Shown here: piece by piece, positions 34,058 through 44,126 of the stretch
How the letters are laid out: every line of letters begins with the position of its first letter
Position numbering within the stretch: position 1 is the first letter of the stretch
Assembly (NCBI GenBank): GCA_026120185.1
Contig: JANUWF010001188.1
Coordinates: forward strand, 124,001-188,000
From: Voacanga thouarsii
Lineage: Eukaryota > Streptophyta > Magnoliopsida > Gentianales > Apocynaceae
Direction of reading: 5' to 3'
DNA length: 64,000 bases
The notes under the pieces: generated by a model
The model's input: only the letters and a program-made list of their open reading frames with translations
Told to the model about the DNA's origin: nothing
The model's database searches: none
Program-made: the position numbers and the translations under genes

Positions 34058-35573
34058 TGTTGGGGATATGCCCTATAGTCAATTTGTACTTATACTATTG
34101 TCATTATGTTTTATATAATAATATGAGGCTTTCCTTTCCATGAATAGTGAGTTTTGTTTTGTGGTCATCAAGTACGTGACTTGATAGTAAAACACTATAA
34201 TGACTATTCAAAAACTGTCCCTGATCGATTATTATTATTGGAATAATAATAAATTAAGATTAGTATGTTTGTGACTTGATGGCTATATTTTACTGGCCAT
34301 GGATATTTATGATATCGAGTCAAGACATAAATAAATGTTAGAAAACATTGTATTGGACATGACCCACTGTGAGAGTACTTCATGGAATATGTCATAAGTA
34401 CTTTCTAGCCATAATAATATTGAAAGTCCTTCGACCTAAATTCATCATAATTTCTACTTGATAAATTCTATATTTTGACATTGTCTAAAGTTGTCTTTAA
34501 CCAGATAATAAATTAGACTACTGTTGGATATAGAATAAATCAATGAGAGGAATATGATTGATTCTGAAGGAATTTGTCCCTCTCAATTATGGGAGAGATA
34601 TCCATGGGCCCCTTGATAAGTTAGACTGTTAAAAATGCATGGTCGTGCTCAAATATATCAATCTAAGATATTGATATCATTTGTTTGAACAGTCTACTAT
34701 GAAATCAAGAAATAATTGATTAAGCTTAATAGGGATGACATGCTCCGTGCCTTATGCTTAATTTGGATATCGTGTGACAAAAGGACTAAATATAAAATTA
34801 TGGTTTGGTTCAAAGAGATCACTGATCTTCATTTAACCTAGATAGTTATAATGTTTTGCTAGAAACCGCTTATAACTTGTGGGCCATTTAAATATGATTT
34901 AGGCACACTGCCAGTGTTAAATGAACCTATAGGGTCACACAATAAGCGAACTTGTTAGGTTATTTTTCTGGTGACCATATTCGATGAATCTGGAAATATG
35001 TCTAAGTTAATTGTACTTAGAAAATTTACCAGATACAATGAATCTGGAAATATGTCCACATTCGATGTATCTGGATAATGTCCAGATTATAAGAATCTGA
35101 CTCGGTAAATTAATTAATTAAATTACTGAGATAATGGCAGAATCTTATCATATCAGTTTTAATTTAATTTGAATTTAAATTAGAATATGATAAGATATTA
35201 TTAGGGTTGGACTCTGAGAGGTTCGGGGGTTTTTAAGAAAACCCTAGCCGTCTTTTCAATAGTCTAATTTTTCAGTTGAGAACATTCATGTCATTCTCTA
35301 CCAGAAGAGGAAAAAAACCTCTCAAACCCTAGGCGCTAGCACTCCCCGGGTATCGAGTGAGTTCGTGGTGTGTATCCGAAAGAGGACGTTCGCATACTGC
35401 AGCGTCTGGTGATTGTTCGGGTTGAACGTACAACAGCGCAATCAAAATCGAAGGATTTCGATTACAGCAACCAGAGGTAATTCTTAAACCTTAGATCTTC
35501 TTAATCGTTTACTTGGGTCCTCGGGAGAGATTAGTGGATGTTTTCCGCGTTTAGGAGTCCACGAATTCTAACA
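34058..35573 (+). mobile_element. Angela-type 5' LTR
   Basis: TGTTGGGGATATGCC...GAATTCTAACA. It is nearly the same as the 3' LTR, with scattered substitutions and a few single-base indels. The R-U5 side holds 'ccctaggcgctagcactcc'. It directly precedes the PBS. Confidence 0.9.
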
Positions 35574-35574
35574 G

Positions 35575-35586
35575 TGGTATCAGAGC
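35575..35586 (+). promoter_or_regulatory. Primer-binding site (tRNA-iMet)
   Basis: TGGTATCAGAGC is a perfect match to the complement of the initiator Met tRNA 3' region, one base after the 5' LTR. Confidence 0.95.
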
Positions 35587-36987
35587 AACTTGCTAAACGA
35601 TTAGGTTGATTCATCTGTGTTAATCGTATTGTTGAATACATGTATGATATGTATATGTGAATTTAAACGGTATGTATCAGCATGTTCGCATTATTATGAT
35701 TTTAGAACAGACTGCCTGAATTAGGTTTAATATGTGCGTCTTAGTTGCCTGATCAGACCAGATTAGTTGCAGATTGTCTATAAATTGGTCTGTTTTAATA
35801 TGATATGGTATCGTAAGCATGCTATCCGTCATTCTATATTTGCGAATTATTTGTATTAATCAGCCATGATAATATGTTATCTGTATAAATATGATTAAAA
35901 GAACGCATATTGTCTGTAATATGAATTTTCACGGCGATGGTTACTAAGGGGTCCGAACGTTAATTTGATTAATATTCGAAAATCGGAAGGCAAAATCTCA
36001 TTCAATGAGAGAAGGAAAAATCGTTTTTCTTTTCGGGGGCGCTGCCCCTTGACCTCGCCAGGGGCGTTGCCCCTTGGAACCCCAACTAACTGTTCGTTGT
36101 GTGTTATTCGTTAGTGTTTTTTATTGTAGTTGTGGATTATTTTGAATAGGGCATAGCATGGCTCGTTTTATCCCAATGTGATTGGCTGGTTACATTATGG
36201 TTGTTTTAAGTTGTAATTTTTTAAATACGGCCTGCGTGTCGTTTTTCATTGTTGTAAAATTGTACTGCTTTCCTAGAATATGAATTATTTTAATTTTACT
36301 ATCCAATGTAAAAGAAGACGGCAGCCAACATTTACAACCAATGAGGAGTATGCTCAAGGCATTAGAGAATGCTTAAGGAGTTCATATACCTAGATTGACC
36401 ACTTTGATCTTCACTTTGCTCGTGATGATCAACATAGGTTATGGGCCATGCTATGTCACTTTTATTTATGTCTTGCATGCATATTTGATATGTTTATTTC
36501 CTGCTTACTACAATCAAATTTTTTTTTTTTTTTTAAAAAAAGAAGAAAAATTTAAGTGTTAAATGCCTTCCAAAATCAAACACTTGTTATTACTTGCATC
36601 ATCATATGGTCATTTCTACCAAAGTAGGATGCTTTTGATTATCTGAGTGAGATAAGATGGATAATAGTTTTCCATATGTTTGATATGGTTTGACTTAACT
36701 GGGCTATCAAAATGGTTTTGGGCCTAGGGCATTTATATGAGATATTTTTAGCCGGGACATTTGATGTCTATCTCATTTAAAATTTGAGTTTTATTTAATT
36801 ATAAGATTAAAGCCAAAGCTTACTTATGATTAAAATAAAATATTTATAAAAAAATATATATATATATATTTTTCCCCACTACGAAACATCAAAATGTTGA
36901 AGTTTCAAAAGTTTAAATGCTTTTAGTGAGAGTTTTTCGTTAAAGTCTCAAAAAAATAATTACTTTGCATATTTTTGTATGTAGATA
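35587..36987 (+). other. Angela-type untranslated leader
   Basis: 1.4 kb between PBS and gag with no coding frame. A GC-rich part at 36,037-36,085 holds a short tandem repeat ('ggggcgctgccccttg' then 'ggggcgttgccccttgg'), each able to fold on itself. It may serve packaging or translation control of the element's RNA; that is inference. A T/A-run lies at 36,520-36,541. Confidence 0.6.
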
Positions 36988-37815
36988 ATGGCAACAAACA
37001 GTTGGAATAATTTATTGCGATCTGTGCTTGAGAAAGACAAGCTTAGTGGGACTAAATTTCTTGATTGGGCACGAAACTTAAGAATTGTTCTTAAGCAAGA
37101 AAAAAGGCTCTATGTTCTTGAAAATCCTATTCCCCCTGCTCCAGCAAATAACGCCTCAAAAGCTGAAAAAGATGCTTATAGTAAGCACAAAGATAACTCC
37201 AACGATGTTACTTGCCTCATGCTAGCAACCATGAACTCTGAACTTCAAAAACAGTTTGAAGAAGCAGAGGCATATGACATGATTGTGCATCTCAAGGAAA
37301 TGTTCCAAGAGCAAGCACGACAAGAGAGATTTAAAACTCACAAGGCGTTAAATGCATGTAAGATGGTTTATGGCACCTCGGTAAGTGCTCATGTCCTTAA
37401 AATGAAGGGCTATCTAGATCATCTTGATGAGCTTGGTGCTCCTGTTAATCATGACATGGCCACGGATTTGATCTTGGGCTCTTTACCTGCTGAGTATGAC
37501 CAGTTTGTCATGAATTTTTACATGCATAATATGGAGAAATCCATTACTGAATTGCATGGGATGCTAAAACAAGCTGAACTGAACATTAAGAAGAATACTC
37601 CTAGTGTTCTAATGGTTTAAAAAGGGAAAGGCAAAAAGAACAACCAAAAGGGCAAGGTCATGGCTAGTAAGGGTAAGGACAAGGCAAAGTCCAAGTTCAA
37701 GCTCAAACCTAAGGCTAATACACCAAAGGAGGGAGCTTGCCACCATTGTGAAGAACAAGGACATTGGTTAACAAATTGCAAGCTCTATTTGGAAGCAAAG
37801 AAAAAGAAGGACAGT
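36988..37815 (+). pseudogene. Angela-type gag with zinc knuckle
   Basis: The frame 36,988-37,620 (210 residues) starts 'MATNSWNNLLRSVLEKDKLS' and has the copia gag (UBN2) pattern 'FLDWARNLRIVLKQEKRLYV' and 'LGSLPAEYDQFVMNFYM'. It stops at TAA 37,618-37,620. Past the stop the same frame continues with a Lys-rich linker and the zinc knuckle C-x2-C-x4-H-x4-C ('CHHCEEQGHWLTNC', about 37,738-37,779). Gag packages the RNA in virus-like particles. The ATG at 36,988 follows the leader and fits the family start. One nonsense change separates capsid from knuckle. Confidence 0.9.
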
Positions 37816-38459
37816 GAGACTGCCGCTTCAGGTATTTATGTTATTGAAATTAATTTATCTACTTCTGATTCATGGGTATTGGATACTGGTTGTGGATCTC
37901 ACATTTGTGTAAATATGCAGGGTCTAAAAAGGAGTAGAGCCTTGGCAAAAGGCGAGGTGGACCTATGAGTTGCGAATGGAGCAAAAGTTGCTGCAGTAGC
38001 TGTAGGAACTTTTGAATTAATTTTGCCCAGTGGGCTTGTTTTAGAACTGAACAATTGTTTTTATGTTCCTGCTATGAGTAGGAATATTATTTCAGTTTCT
38101 TGTTTGGATTTAGAAGGTTTTGAATTTGTTATTAGGAATAACATTTGCTCTATTAATAAAAACGGCATTTTTTATAGAGATGCTTCATTATCGAATGGGC
38201 TCTATATTCTAAATCTTCGTGGATCTTCAAACATGTCTATCTATAATATAAATGCTAAGAGATTGAAATCCAATTATTTAAATCAGACTTACTTCTGGCA
38301 TTGTCGTTTGGGCTATATAAATGAGAAACGTATAACAAAGCTTCATAATAATGGGCTTCTAAAATCGTTTGATTTAGAATCTTACAAAACATGTGATTCT
38401 TGTTTATTAGGCAAAATGACTAAAGCGCCTTTCAAGAGACAAAATGAAAGGGCAACTGA
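37816..38459 (+). pseudogene. Angela-type protease and GAG-pre-integrase
   Basis: The protease starts at about 37,850 with 'SWVLDTGCGSHICVN', keeping the catalytic D-T-G (37,882-37,890). A TGA at 37,966-37,968 breaks the frame where relatives have Arg. The next open frame (38,023-38,853) goes on with 'NCFYVPAMSRNIISVSCLDL' and the GAG-pre-integrase part 'FWHCRLGYINEKRI' and 'CDSCLLGKMTKAPF'. The protease would cut the polyprotein. Apart from the single stop the sequence is well kept. Confidence 0.9.
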
Positions 38460-39330
38460 TTTATTGGGCCTAATACATACTAATGTATGTGGACCAATGA
38501 ATTCACTTGCTAGAGGAGGATTTCAGTACTTTATTACATTTACAGATGATTTCAGCAGATATGGCTACCTGTATCTGATGAAACACAAATTTGAATCGTT
38601 CCAGAAATTCAAAGAATTTCAAAATGAAGTACAAAATCAACTTGGCAAAAGTATCAAAACACTTCGATCGGATCGAGGTGGTGAATACTTAAGTCATGAG
38701 TTTGACGAGCATCTTAAAAATTGTGGAATTATTTCCCAATTAACTCCACCAGGAACACCTCAATGGAATGGTGTATCTGAACGGAGAAATCGAACTTTAT
38801 TATATATGGTTCGATCAATGATGAGTCAAACTGATCTTCCAATCTCCTTTTAGGGTTATGCCCTGGAGATCGCTGCATTCATACTAAATCGAGTTCCATC
38901 TAAATCGGTTCGTAAAACGCCATATGAGATATGGACTCGGGAGACAACCTAGTTTGTTATTTCTGAAGATTTGGGGTTGTGAAGTTTATGTAAAGCATTT
39001 ATTATCTGATAAACTTGCACCTAAATCGGATAAATGCATATTTGTGGGGTATCCTAAAAAAACTAAAGGATATCAATTTTATCTCCCAAAAGAAAATAGA
39101 GTAATTGTTGCTCGAAATGGATTCTTTCTTGAAAAGGAATTTATTTCCAAAAGAATCAGTGGGAGTAAAATACATCTTGATGAGATTCAAGGACCACAAT
39201 TAGTGCCTGAACCTTATCAAGATGAGATTCAAGAGCCACAATTAGTGCCTGAACCAAATAATGAATCTCGATTAGATGGCTCACAAGTCCAAGATGGGCC
39301 TACATCTATAGAACAAGGATCTCGAAGATT
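38460..39330 (+). pseudogene. Angela-type integrase
   Basis: The integrase core shows the catalytic regions 'YFITFTDDFSRYGYLYLM' (first Asp), 'KTLRSDRGGEYLSHEFDEHL' (second Asp) and 'TPQWNGVSERRNRTLL' (Glu). TAG at 38,851-38,853 replaces the Trp of the family's 'FWGYAL' stretch. Near 38,940 the frame shifts by one ('YEIWTR' then 'RQPSLLFLKIWGCEVYV'). The following open frame 38,924-39,481 carries the C-terminal 'FVGYPKKTKGYQFY' and a linker with an in-frame duplicated segment, 'EIQGPQLVPEPYQD' and 'EIQEPQLVPEP' (about 39,180-39,255). Confidence 0.9.
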
Positions 39331-41036
39331 TGATAGGGTTCGTCAACAACCTGAGAGATATGGATTTCTCATCACTGACGATCACAATGTGGAGCTTATG
39401 GTTAATGATGAGCCCACTTCCTATCAAGAAGCCATTAAGAGTTCTGACTCTGGAAAATGGTTCCTATCAAGAAGCCATTAAGAGTTCTCACTCTAGAAAA
39501 TGGTTAGAGGCTATGAAGTTTGAGATGCAATCCATGTATGATAACCAAGTTTGGACTTTGGTTAACCTACCTAAATGTTCAAAAACCATTGGGTGTAAGT
39601 GGGTTTTCAAAAAGAAAACAGACATGGAGGGAAATGTGCATACTTACAAAGCACGACTGGTAGCAAAAGGTTATAGACAAACTCATGGTATAGACTATGA
39701 TAAAACCTTTTCACCAGTTGTAATGCTTAAATCTATCAGAATTCTTCTTGCCATAGCAGCATATTATGACTATGAAATTTGGCAAATGGATGTCAAAACC
39801 GTGTTTCTTAATGGAAACTTACTCGAAGATGTGTACATGACACAACCTGAGGGTTTTGATGATCTTTTGAATTCTAATAAAGTGTGCAAGCTTAAAAGAT
39901 CCATTTATGGATTGAAGCAAGCATCTCGAAGCTGGAATCTTCGTTTTGATGAAGCAATTAAAGAATTTAACTTTATCAAAAATGAAGATGAGCCTTGTGT
40001 CTATAAGAAAAAAAGTGGGAATGCAATAGTCTTTTTGGTACTTTATGTTGATGATATCTTACTCATTGGAAACGACATCCTAACTCTACAAAGTGTAAAG
40101 ACATGGTTGGAAAATTGTTTCTCAATGAAAGACTTAGGTGAAGCTGTCTATATTCTAGGTATAAGGATCTATAGAGATAGATCTAGAAAGCTAATTGGAC
40201 TAAGTCAAAGTGCATACGTTGACAAGGTACTGAAAAGGTTCAGTATGCAAGACTCTAAGAGAGGATTCTTGCCAATGTCACATGGCATTAAGCTCAGCAA
40301 AACTCAAAGTCCTTCTATGAAGGATGAAGAAGAGCGCATGAACAAGATACCATACGCTTCCGCTATAGGGTCTATCATGTATGCCATGTTATGTACTCGA
40401 CCCGATGTATCATATGCATTGAGCATGACGAGCAGCTTCCAGTCAAATCCTAGAGAGGCACACTGGACTGCTGTGAAGAACATACTGAGGTGCTTAAGAA
40501 TAACTAAAGATATGTTCTTATTTTATGGAGGACAAGAAGGCGAGCTAGTTGTAAATGGTTACACTGATGCTAGTTTTCAGTCCGACATAGATGATTATAG
40601 GTCGCAATCATGTTTTCTATTTTGTTTGAATGGAGGTGCTGTAAGCTGGAAAAGTTCAAAGAAAGACACCGTGGACGATTCTACTACAGAAGCTGAGTAT
40701 GTAGCTGCCTCAGCTACAGCTAAAGAATCAGTTTGGATTAAAAAGTTCATTACAGAACTAGATGTAGTTCCTAGTACTGTGAACCCAGTGGATCTCTATT
40801 GTGACAACAATGGAGCCATTGCACAAGCTAAGGAACCAAGATCACATCAGCGATCCAAACATATACTTAGACGTTTTCACCTCATTCGAGAAATTGTTGA
40901 TAGAGAAGATGTCAAAGTATGCAAGGTACCAACTGATGACAATGTTGCAGATCCACTGACAAAGCCTCTCCCATCGTCTAAACATAATAGTCATACCAGA
41001 TCAATGGGATTACGGCTTATGCCAAATTGGTCTTAG
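39331..41036 (+). pseudogene. Angela-type reverse transcriptase and RNase H
   Basis: A long frame (39,330-41,036, 568 residues) holds the copia RT (RVT_2) and RNase H without a stop. RT landmarks are 'MQSMYDNQVWTLVNLP', 'KARLVAKGYRQTHGIDYDKT' and the catalytic 'YVDDILLIGND' (YVDD at 40,043-40,054). RNase H shows 'VNGYTDASFQSD', 'STTEAEYVAASATAKE', 'YCDNNGAIAQAKEPRSHQRS' and 'VPTDDNVADPLTKPLP'. The residues before about 39,462 in this frame are out of register because of the 43-bp duplication, so the nominal ATG at 39,330 is not a real start. The enzyme itself looks intact. Confidence 0.9.
39419..39504 (+). repeat. 43-bp tandem duplication that shifts the pol frame
   Basis: Two adjacent copies of a 43-bp unit (39,419-39,461 and 39,462-39,504) differ at two positions. 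Each codes 'YQEAIKSS.S.KW'. As 43 is not a multiple of three, the second copy is out of frame with the first and separates the linker from the RT. Confidence 0.95.
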
Positions 41037-41050
41037 TGCAAGTAGGAGAC
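41037..41050 (+). promoter_or_regulatory. Angela-type polypurine tract region
   Basis: The purine-rich gcaagtaggagac lies just before the 3' LTR start, the usual place of the plus-strand primer. It is short and not pure purine. Confidence 0.6.
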
Positions 41051-42567
41051 TGTTGGGGTTATGCCCTAGAGTCAATTTGTACTTATACTATTGTCATTAT
41101 GTTTTATATAATAATATGAGGCTTTCCTTTCCATGAATAGTGAGTTTTGTTTTGTGGTCATCAAGTACGTGACTTGATAGTAAAACCCTACAATGACTAT
41201 TCTAAAACTGTCCCTGATCGATTATTATTATTGGAATAATTATAAATTAAGATTAGTATGTTTGTGACTTGATGGCTATATTTTACTGGCCATGGATATT
41301 TGTGATATCGAGTCAAGACATAAATAAATGTTAGAAAACATTGTATTGGACATGACCCACTGTGAGAGTACTTCATGGAATATGTCATAAGTACTTTCTA
41401 GCCATAATAATATTGAAAGTCCTTCGATCTAAATTCATCATAGTTTCCTACTTGATAAATTCTATATTTTGACATTGTCTAAAGTTGTCTTTAACCAGAT
41501 AATAATTAGACTACTGTTGGATATAGAATAAATCAAGGAGAGGAATATGATTGATTGTGAAGGAATTTGTCCCTCTCAATTATGGGAGAGATATCCATGG
41601 GCCCCTTGATAAGTTAGACTGTTAAAAATGCATGGTCGTGCTCAAATATATCAATCTAAGATATTGATATCATTTGTTTGAACAGTCTACTATGAAATCA
41701 AGAAATAATTGATTAAGCTTAATAGGGATGACATGCTCCGTGCCTTATGCTTAATCTGGATATCGTGTGACAAAAGGACTAAATATAAAATTATGGTTTG
41801 GTTCAAAGAGATCACCGATCTTCATTTAACCTAGATAGTTATAATGTTTTGCTAGAAACCGCTTATAACTTGTGGGCCATTTAAATATGATTTAGGCACA
41901 TTGCCAGTGTTAAATGAACCTATAGGGTCACACAATAAGCGAACTTGTTAGGTTATTTTTCTGGTGACTAGATTCGATGAATCTGGAAATATGTCTAAGT
42001 TAATCGTACTTAGAAAATTTACCAGATACAATGAATCTGGAAATATGTCCACATTCGATGTATCTGGATAATGTCCAGATTATAAGAATCTGACTCGGTA
42101 AATTAATTAGTTAAATTACCGAGATAAAGGCAGAATCTTATCATATCAGTTTTAATTTAATTTGAATTTAAATTAGAATATGATAAGATATTATTAGGGT
42201 TGGACTCTAAGAGGTTCGAGGGTTTTTAAGAAAACCCTAGCCGTCTTTTCAATAGTCTAATTTTTCAGTTGAGAACATTCATGCCATTCTCTACCAGAAG
42301 GGGAAAAAAAACCTCTCAAACCCTAGGCGCTAGCACTCTCCGGGTATCGAGTGAGTTCGTGGTGTGTATCCGATAGAGAACGTTTGCATACTGCAGCGTC
42401 TGGTGATTGTTCGGGTTGAACGTACAACAGCGCAATCAAAATCGAAGGATTTCGATTACAGCAACCAGAGGTAATTCTTAAACCTTAGATCTTCTTAATC
42501 GTTTACTTGGGTCCTCGGGAGGGATTCGTGGATGTTTTTCGCGTTTAGGAGTCCACGAATTCTAACA
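41051..42567 (+). mobile_element. Angela-type 3' LTR
   Basis: TGTTGGGGTTATGCCC...GAATTCTAACA, 1,517 bp, about 98% like the 5' LTR by hand count. It is followed by CCCCG. The minus-strand frame at 41,197-41,388, and its twin at 34,204-34,395, are LTR sequence without product. Confidence 0.9.
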
Positions 42568-42885
42568 CCCCGCCCCTTGCCCTTCCATAGGTCCTGCCGG
42601 TCACCCCCGACCCAGATCTCCCCCTCTCCCCGCGTGACCACCCCCCCTCCGCTCACCCCCTCCCAAAGCTTGCCCCTTCCCCCACCCCTTCTTCCCCTCC
42701 TGCCACCCCTTCCTCGTTCCCCTCCCGCAGCCCCGCCCCCCCACAACTCCCACCGGTCACCCCCAACCAAGATCTCCTCCTCTTCCTGTGCGACCACCCC
42801 CCTCCCTACAACCCCCCCGCCACTCGCCCCTACCCCAAATCTCCCCCTCTTCCTGCATGCCCCCAACCCATTTCAATTCTTTCAA
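42568..42885. other. C-rich tract right of the copia insertion
   Basis: About 300 bp of strongly C-rich plus strand with many runs of 3-7 C (G-runs on the minus strand), for example 42,637-42,645 and 42,731-42,740. It could form G-quadruplex or i-motif structures. The Pro-rich and Gly-rich frames (42,532-42,888 plus; 42,495-42,866 minus) reflect composition only. Confidence 0.75.
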
Positions 42886-42922
42886 TAATAGATAAATCCT
42901 AATCTCCATCACGATTAATGAA

Positions 42923-43180
42923 ATGTTAAAAGGCAAGACTCCGTCTCTCGTCGCATTTCATTCCGGCAATCAGTTGATCAGTGAAGAAGCTTCTAATCTT
43001 GTTAATGATCCAAATGTAGTTGATGATGAAGATGAATTTGTGCTTTATAGAGTAGTTGCAAAGAAATATACAGAATGTGATATTGTCATACTGGAAAATG
43101 GAGGTTGTAGATCGATGGGTGTCCTAAACTCCAAAAGTTTGACGTATGTGGAAGCTCACTCTTCTATTGTCTCATTTTAG
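42923..43180 (+). CDS. Unrecognised 85-residue frame inside the CACTA element
   Basis: The frame begins 'MLKGKTPSLVAFHSGNQLIS', has an acidic part 'NDPNVVDDEDEFVLYRVVAK' and ends 'YVEAHSSIVSF'. Codon use and charge look more like a protein than the frames around it. It follows a C/T-rich tract (33,826-34,057 plus 42,568-42,885), as the 5' untranslated part of a plant gene might. I do not recognise a family. It may be the first exon of a captured host gene, or a CACTA-coded piece. No splice partner was found. Confidence 0.35.
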   Translation: MLKGKTPSLVAFHSGNQLISEEASNLVNDPNVVDDEDEFVLYRVVAKKYTECDIVILENGGCRSMGVLNSKSLTYVEAHSSIVSF

Positions 43181-43439
43181 AAGCATGATAAGATAAGTCC
43201 TTTTGTATTTTTGCTGCTTCTGATGTAGTCCAAAAATGAAATTAGGAGAGAATTATGCGTGTTCATTTTTTACTTGATTATGCAATGAGAAACTAATGGA
43301 TTTATGTAATGTTTGACCGTTGCTATCCTATATTTGATCTACTTCCATGAATCTTGTTCAGCTTCTTTAGAAGTCCTTAGTCTGTCATATTGAACATTAG
43401 CAAGCAGTTATGTTTGCTAATGTTCAATAAAAGACAAGG

Positions 43440-44053
43440 CAGTAAAAATTCAAATATTTTATGTAAAATGAGCAAACCAATCATCTTTTCCCTTTCCTCC
43501 TTATCCCTTTCTGTAATAGAACAATAGAAAAATGTCAGCTCAATGTAATTAAAATATTATCTGCACATCTACCTTTTCCTCTTCCTCATTTTCCCTTTAT
43601 CTCCTTAGCCATCCCTCCACAATTAAAATATTTTGTAAACCAATCGTCTTTCCCCCTACCTCATTGTCCCTTTTTGCAACAAAACAACAAAAAAATGTCA
43701 ACTCAGTGTAATTAAAATATTATCTACACATCTACCTTTTTCCCTTCCTCCTTGTCCCTTTATCTCCTTAGTCATCCCTCCCCAATTAAAATATTTTGCA
43801 AACCAATCGTCTTTTCCCCTTCCTCATTATCCCTTTCTGCAATAGAACAATAGAAAAATATCAACTCAGTGTAATTAAAATATTATCCGTCATTTACCCA
43901 TTCCTTTTCCTCTTGTCTTTTTCTTTCCTCAGTCATCCCTCCCCTCTTCCCACACAGATATATATATATATATATATATCCCTTGGTCATTAGCCATTAG
44001 TCATCCCTTAGTCTCTATCTCTCCTCAGTCATCCCTCCCCTCTTCCCGCGCAG

Positions 44054-44113
<60 letters not shown>
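43440..44113. repeat. Tandem repeats of about 160 bp, then TA tracts
   Basis: Three head-to-tail units begin near 43,473, 43,637 and 43,797 ('aaccaatcgtctttcccc' type, with 'gtaattaaaatattatct' inside). A different unit of about 100 bp, starting 'ctcagtcatccctcccctc', occurs near 43,927 and 44,025, and each copy ends in a (TA)n run (43,957-43,979; 44,053-44,113). The array ends 13 bp before the RKD-like start codon. Confidence 0.8.
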
Positions 44114-44124
<11 letters not shown>

Positions 44125-44126
44125 AA

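Larger units (their letters stand above)
34058..42567 (+). mobile_element. Angela/BARE-type copia element, nearly complete
   Basis: An 8.5-kb plus-strand element with LTRs of about 1,516 bp (34,058-35,573 and 41,051-42,567), an exact tRNA-iMet PBS, a 1.4-kb leader, and one gag-protease-integrase-RT-RNase H coding region in copia order. The LTR start TGTTGGGGATATGCCC and the 1.5-kb length match the Angela/BARE-1 lineage. The target repeats CACCG (34,053-34,057) and CCCCG (42,568-42,572) agree at 4 of 5 bases. By hand I count about 31 substitutions between the LTRs, close to 2%, so the insertion is young next to the others. The coding region has three stops and two frameshifts. Confidence 0.9.

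Noticed and set aside
33732..34118. Pro/Ser-rich frames on the plus strand (128 and 103 codons)
   Set aside because: Two overlapping frames are both open only because of the C/T-rich composition, and both run into the copia LTR. No domain.
42495..42888. Gly/Arg-rich minus frame and Pro-rich plus frame
   Set aside because: Mirror images of the same C-rich tract. Both start or end in the LTR end. Composition artefact.
43440..43980. Possible CRISPR-like array
   Set aside because: Units are long (about 160 bp), adjacent and imperfect, with no short repeats separated by unique spacers. Plant nuclear context.
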